This document shows, piece after piece, positions 15,624-23,182 of a stretch of DNA of 40,084 nt. Location: the NCBI RefSeq assembly GCF_003612055.1, contig NZ_RAWB01000016.1, positions 1 through 40,084 of the forward strand, written 5' to 3'. The position numbers were made by a program, and so were the translations under genes. The stretch comes from Corallococcus llansteffanensis. GTDB lineage: Bacteria > Myxococcota > Myxococcia > Myxococcales > Myxococcaceae. The notes below the pieces were generated by a model. It searched no databases, had not been told where the DNA came from, and worked only from the letters and a program-made list of their open reading frames with translations. Position 1 is the stretch's first letter, and each line of letters begins with the position of its first letter.

Positions 15624-15689
15624 CTCGTCGGTCCTGACGGCGGGTGGATCAACGGTCAGGTGCTGCGCGCCAACGGCGGCATCGTCTGA
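15624..15689 (+). pseudogene. C-terminal remnant of a short-chain dehydrogenase (SDR)
   Basis: The frame reads LVGPDGGWINGQVLRANGG and ends IV-stop at 15687-15689. This is the characteristic C-terminal sequence of classical SDR oxidoreductases, where GG.(W/Y)(I/V)NGQ.(L/I)...GG ends the last strand. Nothing of the Rossmann domain (TGxxxGxG, YxxxK) is found upstream, where the GST gene lies. It is therefore a truncated fragment, probably left after recombination next to the toxin cassette. Confidence 0.65.
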
Positions 15690-15849
15690 AGCCCTCCTGG
15701 AGCTTCCAGTGGATTCGGCGCGCTTGCCGCAGTTGCGCATGCAGGAGTGGGGGCTGGTGTTGTGGGGTGTCATCCACCAGCGTGCGGGGTGGAACGCCGC
15801 CGACCTCCGTGCCTCTATCTACGGCACACCAACACTGAACGCCTTCTAC

Positions 15850-16452
15850 TCAGGCACATTGCTCAGCGGGTCCTCTATCGGGTGCCGTCACACGCTCGAA
15901 CGACACTCCAAGGTTCCCGACCCTTTCGAGTGCGTCCCTGACTTCCTCTGATACGACGAATGCCGTCTTGAATTTCTTCGGCCGCAAAACATGCGCGCCA
16001 TCAGCCTTCGAGGGATCAATACGCAGGCCGTAGATCCAGCGGTATTCGCCTGCATATTCGGGAAAGAGATCCTCTTCGGAGTAGTGCTGCACTTCTCGGC
16101 AATTCGCTTCATCAATGCAATCAGCCACCTTGGTTGCGTTGACGACGAAGTACCGCTCGGATTCCCCCTCTACCGATACCGGAAATAATTGAACATTGTC
16201 GGGAGCAAGTGTCCTGAAGACGATCGCGACCGCTTCACTGATGATGGGCACTTTCTCTATCACAGAGAACACAAACGTGCGCTTCTCACCAGGATGTGAA
16301 ATCTGGGACTTGATGGGGCCAGGGTCTGGAAGGACGCGACCCTCTCCGAACATCCAAGGCTCATCGAACGCGCCACCAGAGGCCGGTACAGGAGTCGTGA
16401 CGACCCACTGTGACACATCACCGGTTCTGACCCAGTAATAATGACGTTCCAC
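15850..16452 (-). CDS. Imm11-family (DUF1629-like) immunity protein, partner of the SitA-like toxin
   Basis: This 200-residue soluble protein looks like the myxobacterial imm11/DUF1629 family. ESERYFVVNATKVADCIDEA is followed by YRWIYGLRIDPSKADGAHVLRP and FVVSEEVRDALERVG, in the order seen in that family. The start is a GTG with AGGAGG 7 bases upstream, only 10 bases after the toxin stop, so toxin and immunity are one operon. GC content is clearly lower than around it (30 of 60 bases at 16081-16140 are G/C by hand count), which suggests horizontal transfer. It is expected to bind and block the toxin in kin cells. Family assignment is from memory of the motif pattern. Confidence 0.75.
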   Translation of the reverse strand: MERHYYWVRTGDVSQWVVTTPVPASGGAFDEPWMFGEGRVLPDPGPIKSQISHPGEKRTFVFSVIEKVPIISEAVAIVFRTLAPDNVQLFPVSVEGESERYFVVNATKVADCIDEANCREVQHYSEEDLFPEYAGEYRWIYGLRIDPSKADGAHVLRPKKFKTAFVVSEEVRDALERVGNLGVSFERVTAPDRGPAEQCA

Positions 16453-16462
16453 CGCACCCCTC

Positions 16463-17755
16463 CTACTTCACAATGAAACTTCGCAACGGCGAGCCCGGCG
16501 TAAGAAGCTCATTGGCAATCTTTGCAAGCTCATTCACCAACCTGGACCGACAAGTCTCAGTCGTCCGGCATCGCTCTACGGCACGTTCAAGACGCTCTAC
16601 CACCTCTCGATGGTATCGCTCGGGGTGAGGCCCTTCATGACCATTGAGGCGCACTTTGTTTACAACGTCTTCGAGGGTCATCCCGGCCTTCTTGAAGACG
16701 TCCTCGCATCTCGGTGTCCAAGGACCGCCGGTAACAGCGGAGAGGGTGTTCTTGTTCGTGCAGATGTGATGAACCGGCCCTTTGGCATCGCCCGGAAAGC
16801 GCCCGTCCGAGTACATCGCTACGGCGGCAGCAGCCCCTGGAGCTATCGCCACGTTCAGTACGCCAGCGGCGGGCAACGCGATTGAAGTCACGCCACCGTT
16901 CAGCGCTGCCCCGAGCTGGAAGCCGCCCTCGGCCTGCGCGCGAATGGCAGCCTGCGAGAAGCCCGGGAGCTTGGGGCCCTGGGCCGCCATCGCGTCCCTT
17001 CCACCAAGCGCTGCGGTGACGAGGAGCACCAGGACGCGCGTGCCGTTCGTCCCCAACACCCTGCCGAACCGGTGCCCGATGTCCTGTAGCTCGATGACGC
17101 TCATTGCCTTGCCCGCATCATCCCACAACCGGACGAAGCCTCGCCCCATCTCCCAGACCGGCACCACTCCGAGATAGGCCACCATCGCCGCCGTCAACGC
17201 CACCGCGATGGCCTTGGTGACCGGTTCGGGAAGGGCCATGGTGAGGAGAAGGGTCAGCGCGGCCGACGTGACCATGGCCTTGAGCGCGGCCGGGTTCAGC
17301 ATCTTGCCCACCTCGGCCTCGACGCTCTCCCACACGGTATCGAGAGCGAATGACAGGGCCATGAGTGTCCGGTCCTTGCGCGAGAACGTCAGCCCCGTCC
17401 CGCCCACCAGGGACAAGCATCCGTCCGGATCGGGGCAGATGCGCGCGTACAGCGACTCAGGTGAACTCCCCGAGCCAGGATCCGCGAGTCCTTTTGAGGA
17501 TGCGAGCAGGGTCCTGGATCGCACCCAGCCTCGCTCGTCCGCCTCTTCAGCCTCTCGGAATGCAACGTCCATCCGCATGTCGAGGATGAGCTGTGTGAGG
17601 GCAGCCTTGAACTCCGCCTCGTTCACCTCGACCGGATCAACGTCCACCGATTCATGGGTGACTTGCTGACCATTCCCAACATCTACATGGACAACGCGGG
17701 TGGTCGCACATCCCGCCGCAAGAAGCAGCAGGGAGACTACTGCAACTAACCTCAT
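16463..17755 (-). CDS. SitA-like polymorphic lipoprotein toxin with C-terminal AHH-type nuclease domain
   Basis: The 430-residue product has a lipoprotein signal (LLLLAAGC, Cys16). A long middle part (about 45-310) follows, with hydrophobic segments near 155-200 and 238-250 and the stretch AMAAQGPKLPGFSQAAIRAQ typical of SitA5-type toxins. The C-terminal 110 residues look like an AHH/HNH-type nuclease: HH at 329-330 and GHEGPHPERYH at 372-382. In Myxococcus xanthus, SitA lipoproteins move to neighbours by TraA/TraB-dependent outer-membrane exchange and kill cells lacking the matching immunity protein. The immunity gene follows directly. No sitB homologue is visible upstream. Confidence 0.78.
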   Translation of the reverse strand: MRLVAVVSLLLLAAGCATTRVVHVDVGNGQQVTHESVDVDPVEVNEAEFKAALTQLILDMRMDVAFREAEEADERGWVRSRTLLASSKGLADPGSGSSPESLYARICPDPDGCLSLVGGTGLTFSRKDRTLMALSFALDTVWESVEAEVGKMLNPAALKAMVTSAALTLLLTMALPEPVTKAIAVALTAAMVAYLGVVPVWEMGRGFVRLWDDAGKAMSVIELQDIGHRFGRVLGTNGTRVLVLLVTAALGGRDAMAAQGPKLPGFSQAAIRAQAEGGFQLGAALNGGVTSIALPAAGVLNVAIAPGAAAAVAMYSDGRFPGDAKGPVHHICTNKNTLSAVTGGPWTPRCEDVFKKAGMTLEDVVNKVRLNGHEGPHPERYHREVVERLERAVERCRTTETCRSRLVNELAKIANELLTPGSPLRSFIVK

Positions 17756-17760
17756 GGAAT

Positions 17761-17949
17761 CCCCCGAAGGCGCCCCTGAGAGGCAGGAGGCGCGGCATCC
17801 TGACTTTGGGGTCTGACAACTTGAAGGGCACGTTGATCGTCCTGACGCCGGAGCGCTTCACCGTGTGCATCCCGGAGCACGTGGCGCTGGCCCGGCGCGT
17901 GCGCGAGTTGCTGGCGGGTGCCGGGCTCATGCCGTCCATGACGCGCTGA
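17761..17949 (+). pseudogene. 3' remnant of an unidentified plus-strand gene
   Basis: An open stretch without a usable start codon ends at a TGA at 17947-17949. It reads like real protein (GTLIVLTPERFTVCIPEHV, then LARRVRELLAGAGLM), has no stop back into the toxin gene's 5' end, and abuts that gene's start region. I do not recognise the family. It looks like the C-terminal end of a gene cut by arrival of the toxin cassette. Confidence 0.45.
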
Positions 17950-18073
17950 CCGCCCCTCCTTTTCCTCCCAGAGGGGGTGAGGGGAAAAAAGGGGGACTTC
18001 CGTTGGGTGGGGGCAGGCGCGAAACCGCGAGGCCGTGACGGCCGCCGGGCGCCCCCTTCCAAGGAGCAGCACC

Positions 18074-18279
18074 ATGCCCCCGCGTCTTCGTCCCGCCGCC
18101 CGGCTCACCGCCGTGGCACTCGCCGCCGTCAGCGTCAGCGCCTCCGCGGACTGCCCGTCTCCGCCGCGGGTTCGGCGGTCACCACCACCTGGGTGGGCGC
18201 GCGCTTCGTTCTCACCGCGGTGCGCCTGACGACGACGGGCGAGGTGCGGTTGATTGCCTGGGACGCGAACCTTCCGTAG
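18074..18279 (+). pseudogene. Small exported protein broken by a frameshift
   Basis: AAGGAG precedes the ATG at 18074, and the first 25 codons form a good signal peptide (RLTAVALAAVSVSASA). That frame then becomes proline/arginine nonsense and stops at about 18230. The neighbouring frame, from about 18147, continues as a plausible beta-rich mature protein (LPVSAAGSAVTTTWVGARF, then VRLIAWDANLP) and stops at 18277-18279. A one-base shift near 18145-18150 would restore a protein of about 68 residues. Either the gene is decayed or the sequence has an error there. The family is unknown. Confidence 0.5.
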
Positions 18280-18292
18280 TGGGCGGACGGTT

Positions 18293-18319
18293 CCCCTGGA
18301 GCCCTGCTTGCTCCAGGGG
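18293..18319. terminator. Perfect 10-bp stem-loop
   Basis: CCCCTGGAGC (18293-18302) pairs with GCTCCAGGGG (18310-18319) around a 7-base loop, followed by CGATTT. It separates the decayed small gene from the sigma factor operon. Confidence 0.75.
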
Positions 18320-18397
18320 CGATTTGCCCCGCTCCGCCTTGCCGCCCAGGAGGGTTTCAACGACCATCGACGCCCTTTTTCCCGGAGGCGATGCATC

Positions 18398-18946
18398 TTG
18401 GAGCTGCGACACGGCCCCCTCACGGCGGGTGCATCGCCGGACGCCGGGCTCGAAACGCTGCGACGCGACCTGGGCCGGGCCCTGGCCAGCGTCTGCCCTC
18501 CGTCCCTCGCGGACCGGCGGGAGGACCTGTTGCAGGTCGCGATGATGCGGGTGGTGGAGCTGCGCAAGCGCGACCCGGGCCACGCGCAGATGTCTCCCGC
18601 GTACCTGTACCGCGTCGCCTACACGGCGCTCATCGACGAGCTGCGCCGGGTGAACGCACGCAAGGAGGTGGCGCTGGACGAGGTGGAGCGCGCGCCCGTG
18701 CAGCCCGTGGCACCCGGAGACCCGGAGCGTTCGGCCGGCGCCGCGCAGATCGCCCGCGCCGTGCGCGACTGTCTCCAGGGATTGGTTCAGGACCGTCGGC
18801 TGGCCGTGACGCTGCACCTGCAGGGACACACCGTTCCGGAGGCCGCGGAGCTGCTCGGCTGGGAGAGCAAGCGCACCGAGAACCTCATCTACCGCGGACT
18901 CAGCGCCCTGCGCGCGTGTCTCTCCACGAAGGGAATCACGCCGTGA
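18398..18946 (+). CDS. RNA polymerase sigma factor, ECF-like
   Basis: The protein has 182 residues from a TTG start at 18398, chosen because GGAGGCG lies about 8 bases upstream; no in-frame ATG precedes the conserved region. Region 2 is DLLQVAMMRVVELRKRD...YLYRVAYTALIDELRR, with the DELRR ending typical of sigma factors. Region 4 is a helix-turn-helix (PEAAELLGWESKRTENLIY). There is no region 3, so it belongs to the ECF/group IV type that recruits RNA polymerase to a small regulon. The stop overlaps the next gene's GTG by four bases, as is usual for a sigma/anti-sigma pair. Confidence 0.85.
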   Translation: MELRHGPLTAGASPDAGLETLRRDLGRALASVCPPSLADRREDLLQVAMMRVVELRKRDPGHAQMSPAYLYRVAYTALIDELRRVNARKEVALDEVERAPVQPVAPGDPERSAGAAQIARAVRDCLQGLVQDRRLAVTLHLQGHTVPEAAELLGWESKRTENLIYRGLSALRACLSTKGITP

Positions 18947-19650
18947 GCGAACGTCGCCCCGAGGATGACTCCATCGACGCCGCGGGGGTGGAGCGGCTGC
19001 GGACGGCGCTGCGCGACGACGACGCGCAGGCGGGGGCGCCGGTGGACGCGGACCTCGTCTGGCGCGCCGTGACGCAGGACCTTCCGGCCGAGGAGCGCCG
19101 GGCGGTCATCGAGCGTGTCGCGGCGGATCCGGCCTGGGCCCAGGCCTGGCGTCTGGCGAAGGCGATGTCCCAGGCGGCCTCGCAGGCGGACGCACCGGCG
19201 AAGGTGCTGTCGCTGAAGGACCGGCGCGAGCAGCGCCCCCGCTTCTGGCAGGAGCGCCCCGTGTGGGGTGCGATGGCGGCCATGCTGGTGGTCCTGGTGG
19301 GCGCGGTGGTGGTGGTGCGGCAGCAGCAGCAGGTGGATCCGGACCGGATCCGGGGCGGCGCGGCCGAGGCCATCACGTCGGAGGTGCCAGAGGCGACGGC
19401 GCTGCCTCGCGACCGCTTCGTGCTGCGCTGGAGCGGGGTGCCCCAGGCGACGCACTGGAGCGTGCAGGTGTCGTCGGAGGACTTGAAGCTGTTCCACCGC
19501 GCGGAGCGGCTGGAGCAGCGGGAATACACCGTGCCGGCCTCCGTGCTGGCGGAGCTGCCCGCGGGAACGCGGGTGCTCTGGCAGGTCGAAGCGCGGTTGC
19601 CGGATGGCAGCATCCGGCGCGGCAGCACGTTCGTGAACCGTTTGCAGTGA
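18943..19650 (+). CDS. Membrane protein, probable anti-sigma factor
   Basis: This 235-residue protein has a soluble cytoplasmic N-terminal half, a single membrane helix at about 106-124 (GAMAAMLVVLVGAVVVV), and a C-terminal extracytoplasmic domain that reads as a fibronectin-type beta sandwich (FVLRWSGVPQATHWSVQV). The topology and the GTGA overlap with the sigma gene fit an anti-sigma factor that senses the envelope, although no zinc-finger HxxxCxxC motif is seen. The role is therefore inferred from context. The start is GTG at 18943. Confidence 0.65.
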   Translation: MSERRPEDDSIDAAGVERLRTALRDDDAQAGAPVDADLVWRAVTQDLPAEERRAVIERVAADPAWAQAWRLAKAMSQAASQADAPAKVLSLKDRREQRPRFWQERPVWGAMAAMLVVLVGAVVVVRQQQQVDPDRIRGGAAEAITSEVPEATALPRDRFVLRWSGVPQATHWSVQVSSEDLKLFHRAERLEQREYTVPASVLAELPAGTRVLWQVEARLPDGSIRRGSTFVNRLQ

Positions 19651-19705
19651 GCGCGTGAAACCACGCGGTGGGCAGTCCATTCAAAGACATGCGGAGGGGG
19701 ATGTG

Positions 19706-20215
19706 ATGAAGACAAGCAATGCGGTGGGTGGCTGGGGACGTGCGTTGGCGGTGATGACGCTCCTGTGGGGACTCACGGCGGCGGCGCAGGTCTCACCGCC
19801 CATGCTGGTGATGACGACGGTGCCGGTGTCGGGTGTGGCGAGTGACCGGGTGATTGCCTCCGTGCTGGACGTGGGCGTGAGCCAGGGCGGTACGTTGACG
19901 GTGACGTTGCGCATCCTGGCGGCCAATGGCGCCGTGCTCGCGGAGATCACCGGCCCGGTGACCGAAGGGGTCCCCTTGCGCCTGAGCGCGAACGCGCCCT
20001 CGTCCGCCGGGGTCCGTGCGCAGCTCCTCGTGCCGCCCAACACCGAAGCGCTGGCCGCGGGCGTCCTGGTCCTGGAGCGGTTGCCCGGCGGCACGCGTCC
20101 GGTGGAGCCGCCCCCCCTCTGCAGAATTCCTCTCATCTACACCATCGACCCCAGGGGCGGCACGTCCGAGCCCACCACGTCGCTGTCCTGCTCGTACCTC
20201 TACATCCGGAGCTGA
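19706..20215 (+). CDS. Exported hypothetical protein in the sigma/CHAT operon
   Basis: This 169-residue protein has a signal peptide (ALAVMTLLWGLTAAAQ). The mature part is rich in beta strands and in V/T/G, with two Cys near the C terminus that could form a disulfide (LCRIPL and LSCSYL). AGGGGG is followed by the ATG at 19706; a longer start at 19655 would lack a signal. It lies 4 bases before the CHAT gene, so it is co-translated with it. The domain may be Ig-like, and it could be the ligand or cofactor of the CHAT protein. No family was recognised. Confidence 0.7.
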   Translation: MKTSNAVGGWGRALAVMTLLWGLTAAAQVSPPMLVMTTVPVSGVASDRVIASVLDVGVSQGGTLTVTLRILAANGAVLAEITGPVTEGVPLRLSANAPSSAGVRAQLLVPPNTEALAAGVLVLERLPGGTRPVEPPPLCRIPLIYTIDPRGGTSEPTTSLSCSYLYIRS

Positions 20216-20219
20216 CACG

Positions 20220-23150
20220 GTGGCGGGTGGGCGACGGCGCCTGGCGTGGCTGGGATGGCTCCTCCTCGCGGTGGGGCTCCTCCCGCACGCCCTCGCGGTC
20301 GCCGCCGAACCTCCGGAGCCTCCGGAGCCCTCCGCGCTCGCCCGGTGCGAGGAGGGCTTCGTCGCCCATCCGGCGGGTTCGGAGACGGCGCTGTGTTTCT
20401 TCCGGGAGGCCCAGGACCTGGGGCGCCGCGACGAGGCCCGGCGCAGGCTGCGGGGCCTCATCGCGAGCCACCCCGAGCGCCCCTGGCTCCTGCTGGTCCT
20501 GGGCTACGTGGAGATGCTCTCCGAGCCACGGCTGGCGGAGGACTCCTATCGTCGCGCGGCCCTCGCGTTCCGGAAGCAGGGGGACGCGGAGGGCGAGGTG
20601 ATGGCGGGCATCAACCTGCGCAACGTGCTGGGCGTGCTGGGCCGGACGGAGGAGGCGCACACCTGGGTCCAGCGGGTGGGGGAGGTGGCGCGGGCCTCCG
20701 GTGACGCCCAGCTCCAGGTGCGTGCGCTCATCCTGGAGGCCTCCGAGCTCTCCGACCTGGGACAGGACCTGGGGCGCGCCTATCGCCTCCTCAAGCGCGC
20801 GGAGGCGCTCGCCTTCCCCGGGGGCAGCGACAGCGTGAAGAAGCAGCTGCTGAACCCCCTGGCCACCGTGAGCGCGAACCTGGGGCACTTCGACGAGGCG
20901 CAGGATGCCTATGCGCGGCTCGCGGAGCTCGCGCGGAGCACCCGCGACGTGGGCACCGAGGCCCGGGTGCGCTTCGCCTTCGCGAACCTCGCGCTCCGGC
21001 GCAACGAGGAGCGTCCCGAACCGGGAGGCCGTCCGGCGCTGCTGCGCCTCGCCCGGGAAGCGCTCGCGGCGGCGAGGAAGGCGGGGAGCAAGGCCTTCGA
21101 AGCGCAGTCCCTGCGCATGGTGGCGGAGCTGCTGGGGGACAGCCCGGAGGAGCGGAGCGAGGCGGACGAACACCTGCGGCGCTGTCTGGACCTGGCCCTG
21201 GAGGCGAAGCTGCCCGAGCGGCGCATCGCCTGTCTGTGGACGCGCGCGGAGCGGCTCGCGGGGGTGGATGCCATTGCCGCCGAGCGTGACGCGGACGCGG
21301 CCCTGGCGCTGGCCGCCGAGCACGACAACCCGCGCTACCTCGCCTCCGCGTGGCGGGCGCGCTCGATGGTGGCCTTCCGCACGCGGCCCCTGCCGGAAGC
21401 CCTGCGACAGGCGGAGCGCGCGTTGGACGCGGTGGAGGTGCTGCGCCAGTTGCAGAAGGACGCGTCCAGCCAGGCGGAGCTGTTCTCCGGCTGGGCCAAT
21501 GACTATCACCGGCTCGCCGGGCGCACGCTGGAGGCCGGGGAGACCTCCGCCCTGCCGCCCCGCGAGGCCCTGGAGCGCGCCTTCGCGGTGAGCGAGCGCC
21601 TGCGGGCGAGGACGCTGTTCGAAGCGCTCGTCGCCTCCCGCGCGCTCGCAGTCGGCGCGGACGCACCGGAGCGCGGAGAGGAGCGGGCCCGCGTGCTGCG
21701 CGGCCTGTCCGCCACGCAGCGGAGGCTGCTGGAGACCACGCTGCCCGCGTCCGAGCGCACGCGCCTGTTGGGTGAACTCCAGGAGCTGGAGCGGCGGGAG
21801 CGCGAGCTGCGTCCGGCGCCCCGGCACGACGCCGTCCAGTTCGCCTCGCTTTCGCGGACCGAGGAGGGCCTGGGGGAAGACGAAGCGCTGCTCGTGTTCC
21901 TCGTGGGCATGGACCACGACCTCCAGGGTGAGCGCGCGGGAGGCGCGTGGGTGCTGGCGGTGACGCGCGGGGGGACGCGCGCGTACCGCATCCCGGAGCG
22001 TGCGCGGCTGAGCCCCGCCGTGGCGCTCCTGTCGGGGCTCATCGAGCGTCGGGATGGTTCGGAGGCCGGGGCCGCCGCCGCGCTGTACGCACAGCTCCTG
22101 GCGCCGGTGCTGCGGGAGCTTCCGCCGAGCGTGTCGCGCCTGCTGCTCGTGCCGGATGGGCCGCTGCATGACCTGGCCTTCGCGGCGCTGCGCGAGCGCG
22201 CGGACGGGCCTCCGTTGATCTCCCGCTACGCGCTCGCGCGGGTGCCCTCCGCGAGCCTGCTGCACCACTGGCGGGAGCGGTCGGAGCCGCCACCGGCGGG
22301 CGAGGCCCTGGTGCTGGCGGATCCCGACCGCAGTGGCGCCCCGGCGGGCACGACGGTGGTGGCCTCATCGCGAGGCGGTGTGTTCGGGGAGACCGCGAGC
22401 CTGGGCGCGCTCCCCGAGGCGAGGCGTGAAGGGCGCACCGTGGAGGAGGCCCTGGAGGGCACCGACGTGCGGCCCCGGCTGCTGGTGGGGACGGAGGCGT
22501 CGGAGCAGGCGCTGAAGGACTCCCGGTTGGACGGCGTGCGCATCCTCCACCTGGCCGCGCATGCCGTCGTCGACGTCGAGGCGCCCGAGCGCTCCGCCCT
22601 GGTGCTGGCCCCGGGCTCCCCGCAGGAGGACGGCCTCCTCCAGCCCCGGGAGATCGCCGAGCTGCGGCTGCGGGACGCGCTGGTGGTGCTCTCCAGTTGT
22701 CGGGGCGCGTCCGGCGCGCTGCTCGCGGGCGAAGGGGTGTTGAGCCTCGCGAGGGCCTTCTTCGAGTCCGGCGCGCACGCCGTGGTGGCGAGCCTGTGGC
22801 CGATGCGCGACGCCGAGGCCGCGTGGCTGCTGGAGCGCTATTACAGACATCTGGCTTCAGGGCAGGGGGTGGCCTCCGCCCTGCGCTCCGCCCAGCTCGA
22901 GGCGCAGCAGGATGGCCAGCCCGCGGCGGCGTGGGCAGGGGTGGTGGTGATGGGGGATGCCGCGCTGGTGCCCGTGCGGCGGGCCGGCACCGCGGCGGTG
23001 GGAGTCCCGGGGCAGGGCGCAACCTGGGCCCTGGCCTTGCTGGTCTGTGTTCTCGTCGTGGCCATCGGCGGGGGTTGGTGGCGCCGGTCGAAGCGGGCCG
23101 CGCCCGCCTGGCCGCCGGAGGATCGAGGAGAAGGGCGAAGGGGTGGGTAG
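20220..23150 (+). CDS. TPR-CHAT caspase-like protease with membrane segments at both ends
   Basis: This 976-residue protein opens with a hydrophobic segment (WLGWLLLAVGLLPHALAVAA), either a signal or an anchor. Residues of about 40-480 are helical TPR-type repeats. The CHAT (caspase HetF associated with TPRs) domain spans about 560-920 and keeps the catalytic pair: His781 in HLAAHAVVD and Cys827 in VVLSSCRGASG. A last membrane helix (TWALALLVCVLVVAIGGG) is followed by a basic tail. CHAT proteins are caspase-related proteases that act in defence and cell-fate pathways (TPR-CHAT of type III-E CRISPR, HetF). Here it sits behind a sigma/anti-sigma pair, so a target in that pathway is a fair inference. 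The start is GTG 20220. Confidence 0.87.
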   Translation: MAGGRRRLAWLGWLLLAVGLLPHALAVAAEPPEPPEPSALARCEEGFVAHPAGSETALCFFREAQDLGRRDEARRRLRGLIASHPERPWLLLVLGYVEMLSEPRLAEDSYRRAALAFRKQGDAEGEVMAGINLRNVLGVLGRTEEAHTWVQRVGEVARASGDAQLQVRALILEASELSDLGQDLGRAYRLLKRAEALAFPGGSDSVKKQLLNPLATVSANLGHFDEAQDAYARLAELARSTRDVGTEARVRFAFANLALRRNEERPEPGGRPALLRLAREALAAARKAGSKAFEAQSLRMVAELLGDSPEERSEADEHLRRCLDLALEAKLPERRIACLWTRAERLAGVDAIAAERDADAALALAAEHDNPRYLASAWRARSMVAFRTRPLPEALRQAERALDAVEVLRQLQKDASSQAELFSGWANDYHRLAGRTLEAGETSALPPREALERAFAVSERLRARTLFEALVASRALAVGADAPERGEERARVLRGLSATQRRLLETTLPASERTRLLGELQELERRERELRPAPRHDAVQFASLSRTEEGLGEDEALLVFLVGMDHDLQGERAGGAWVLAVTRGGTRAYRIPERARLSPAVALLSGLIERRDGSEAGAAAALYAQLLAPVLRELPPSVSRLLLVPDGPLHDLAFAALRERADGPPLISRYALARVPSASLLHHWRERSEPPPAGEALVLADPDRSGAPAGTTVVASSRGGVFGETASLGALPEARREGRTVEEALEGTDVRPRLLVGTEASEQALKDSRLDGVRILHLAAHAVVDVEAPERSALVLAPGSPQEDGLLQPREIAELRLRDALVVLSSCRGASGALLAGEGVLSLARAFFESGAHAVVASLWPMRDAEAAWLLERYYRHLASGQGVASALRSAQLEAQQDGQPAAAWAGVVVMGDAALVPVRRAGTAAVGVPGQGATWALALLVCVLVVAIGGGWWRRSKRAAPAWPPEDRGEGRRGG

Positions 23151-23182
23151 CCCCTGGTGCTCCGCATCGCCACCCTTGCTGC

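Noticed and set aside
15709-15850. Plus-strand frame reading LPQLRMQEWGLVLWGVIHQ next to the SDR remnant
   Set aside because: It looks somewhat protein-like but has no good start, runs into the 3' end of the immunity gene and matches no family I know; it may be a further remnant but cannot be supported.
20133-22268. Minus-strand open frame opposite the CHAT gene
   Set aside because: It lacks any recognisable fold and its composition is that of antisense of a high-GC gene; the CHAT frame has conserved catalytic residues.
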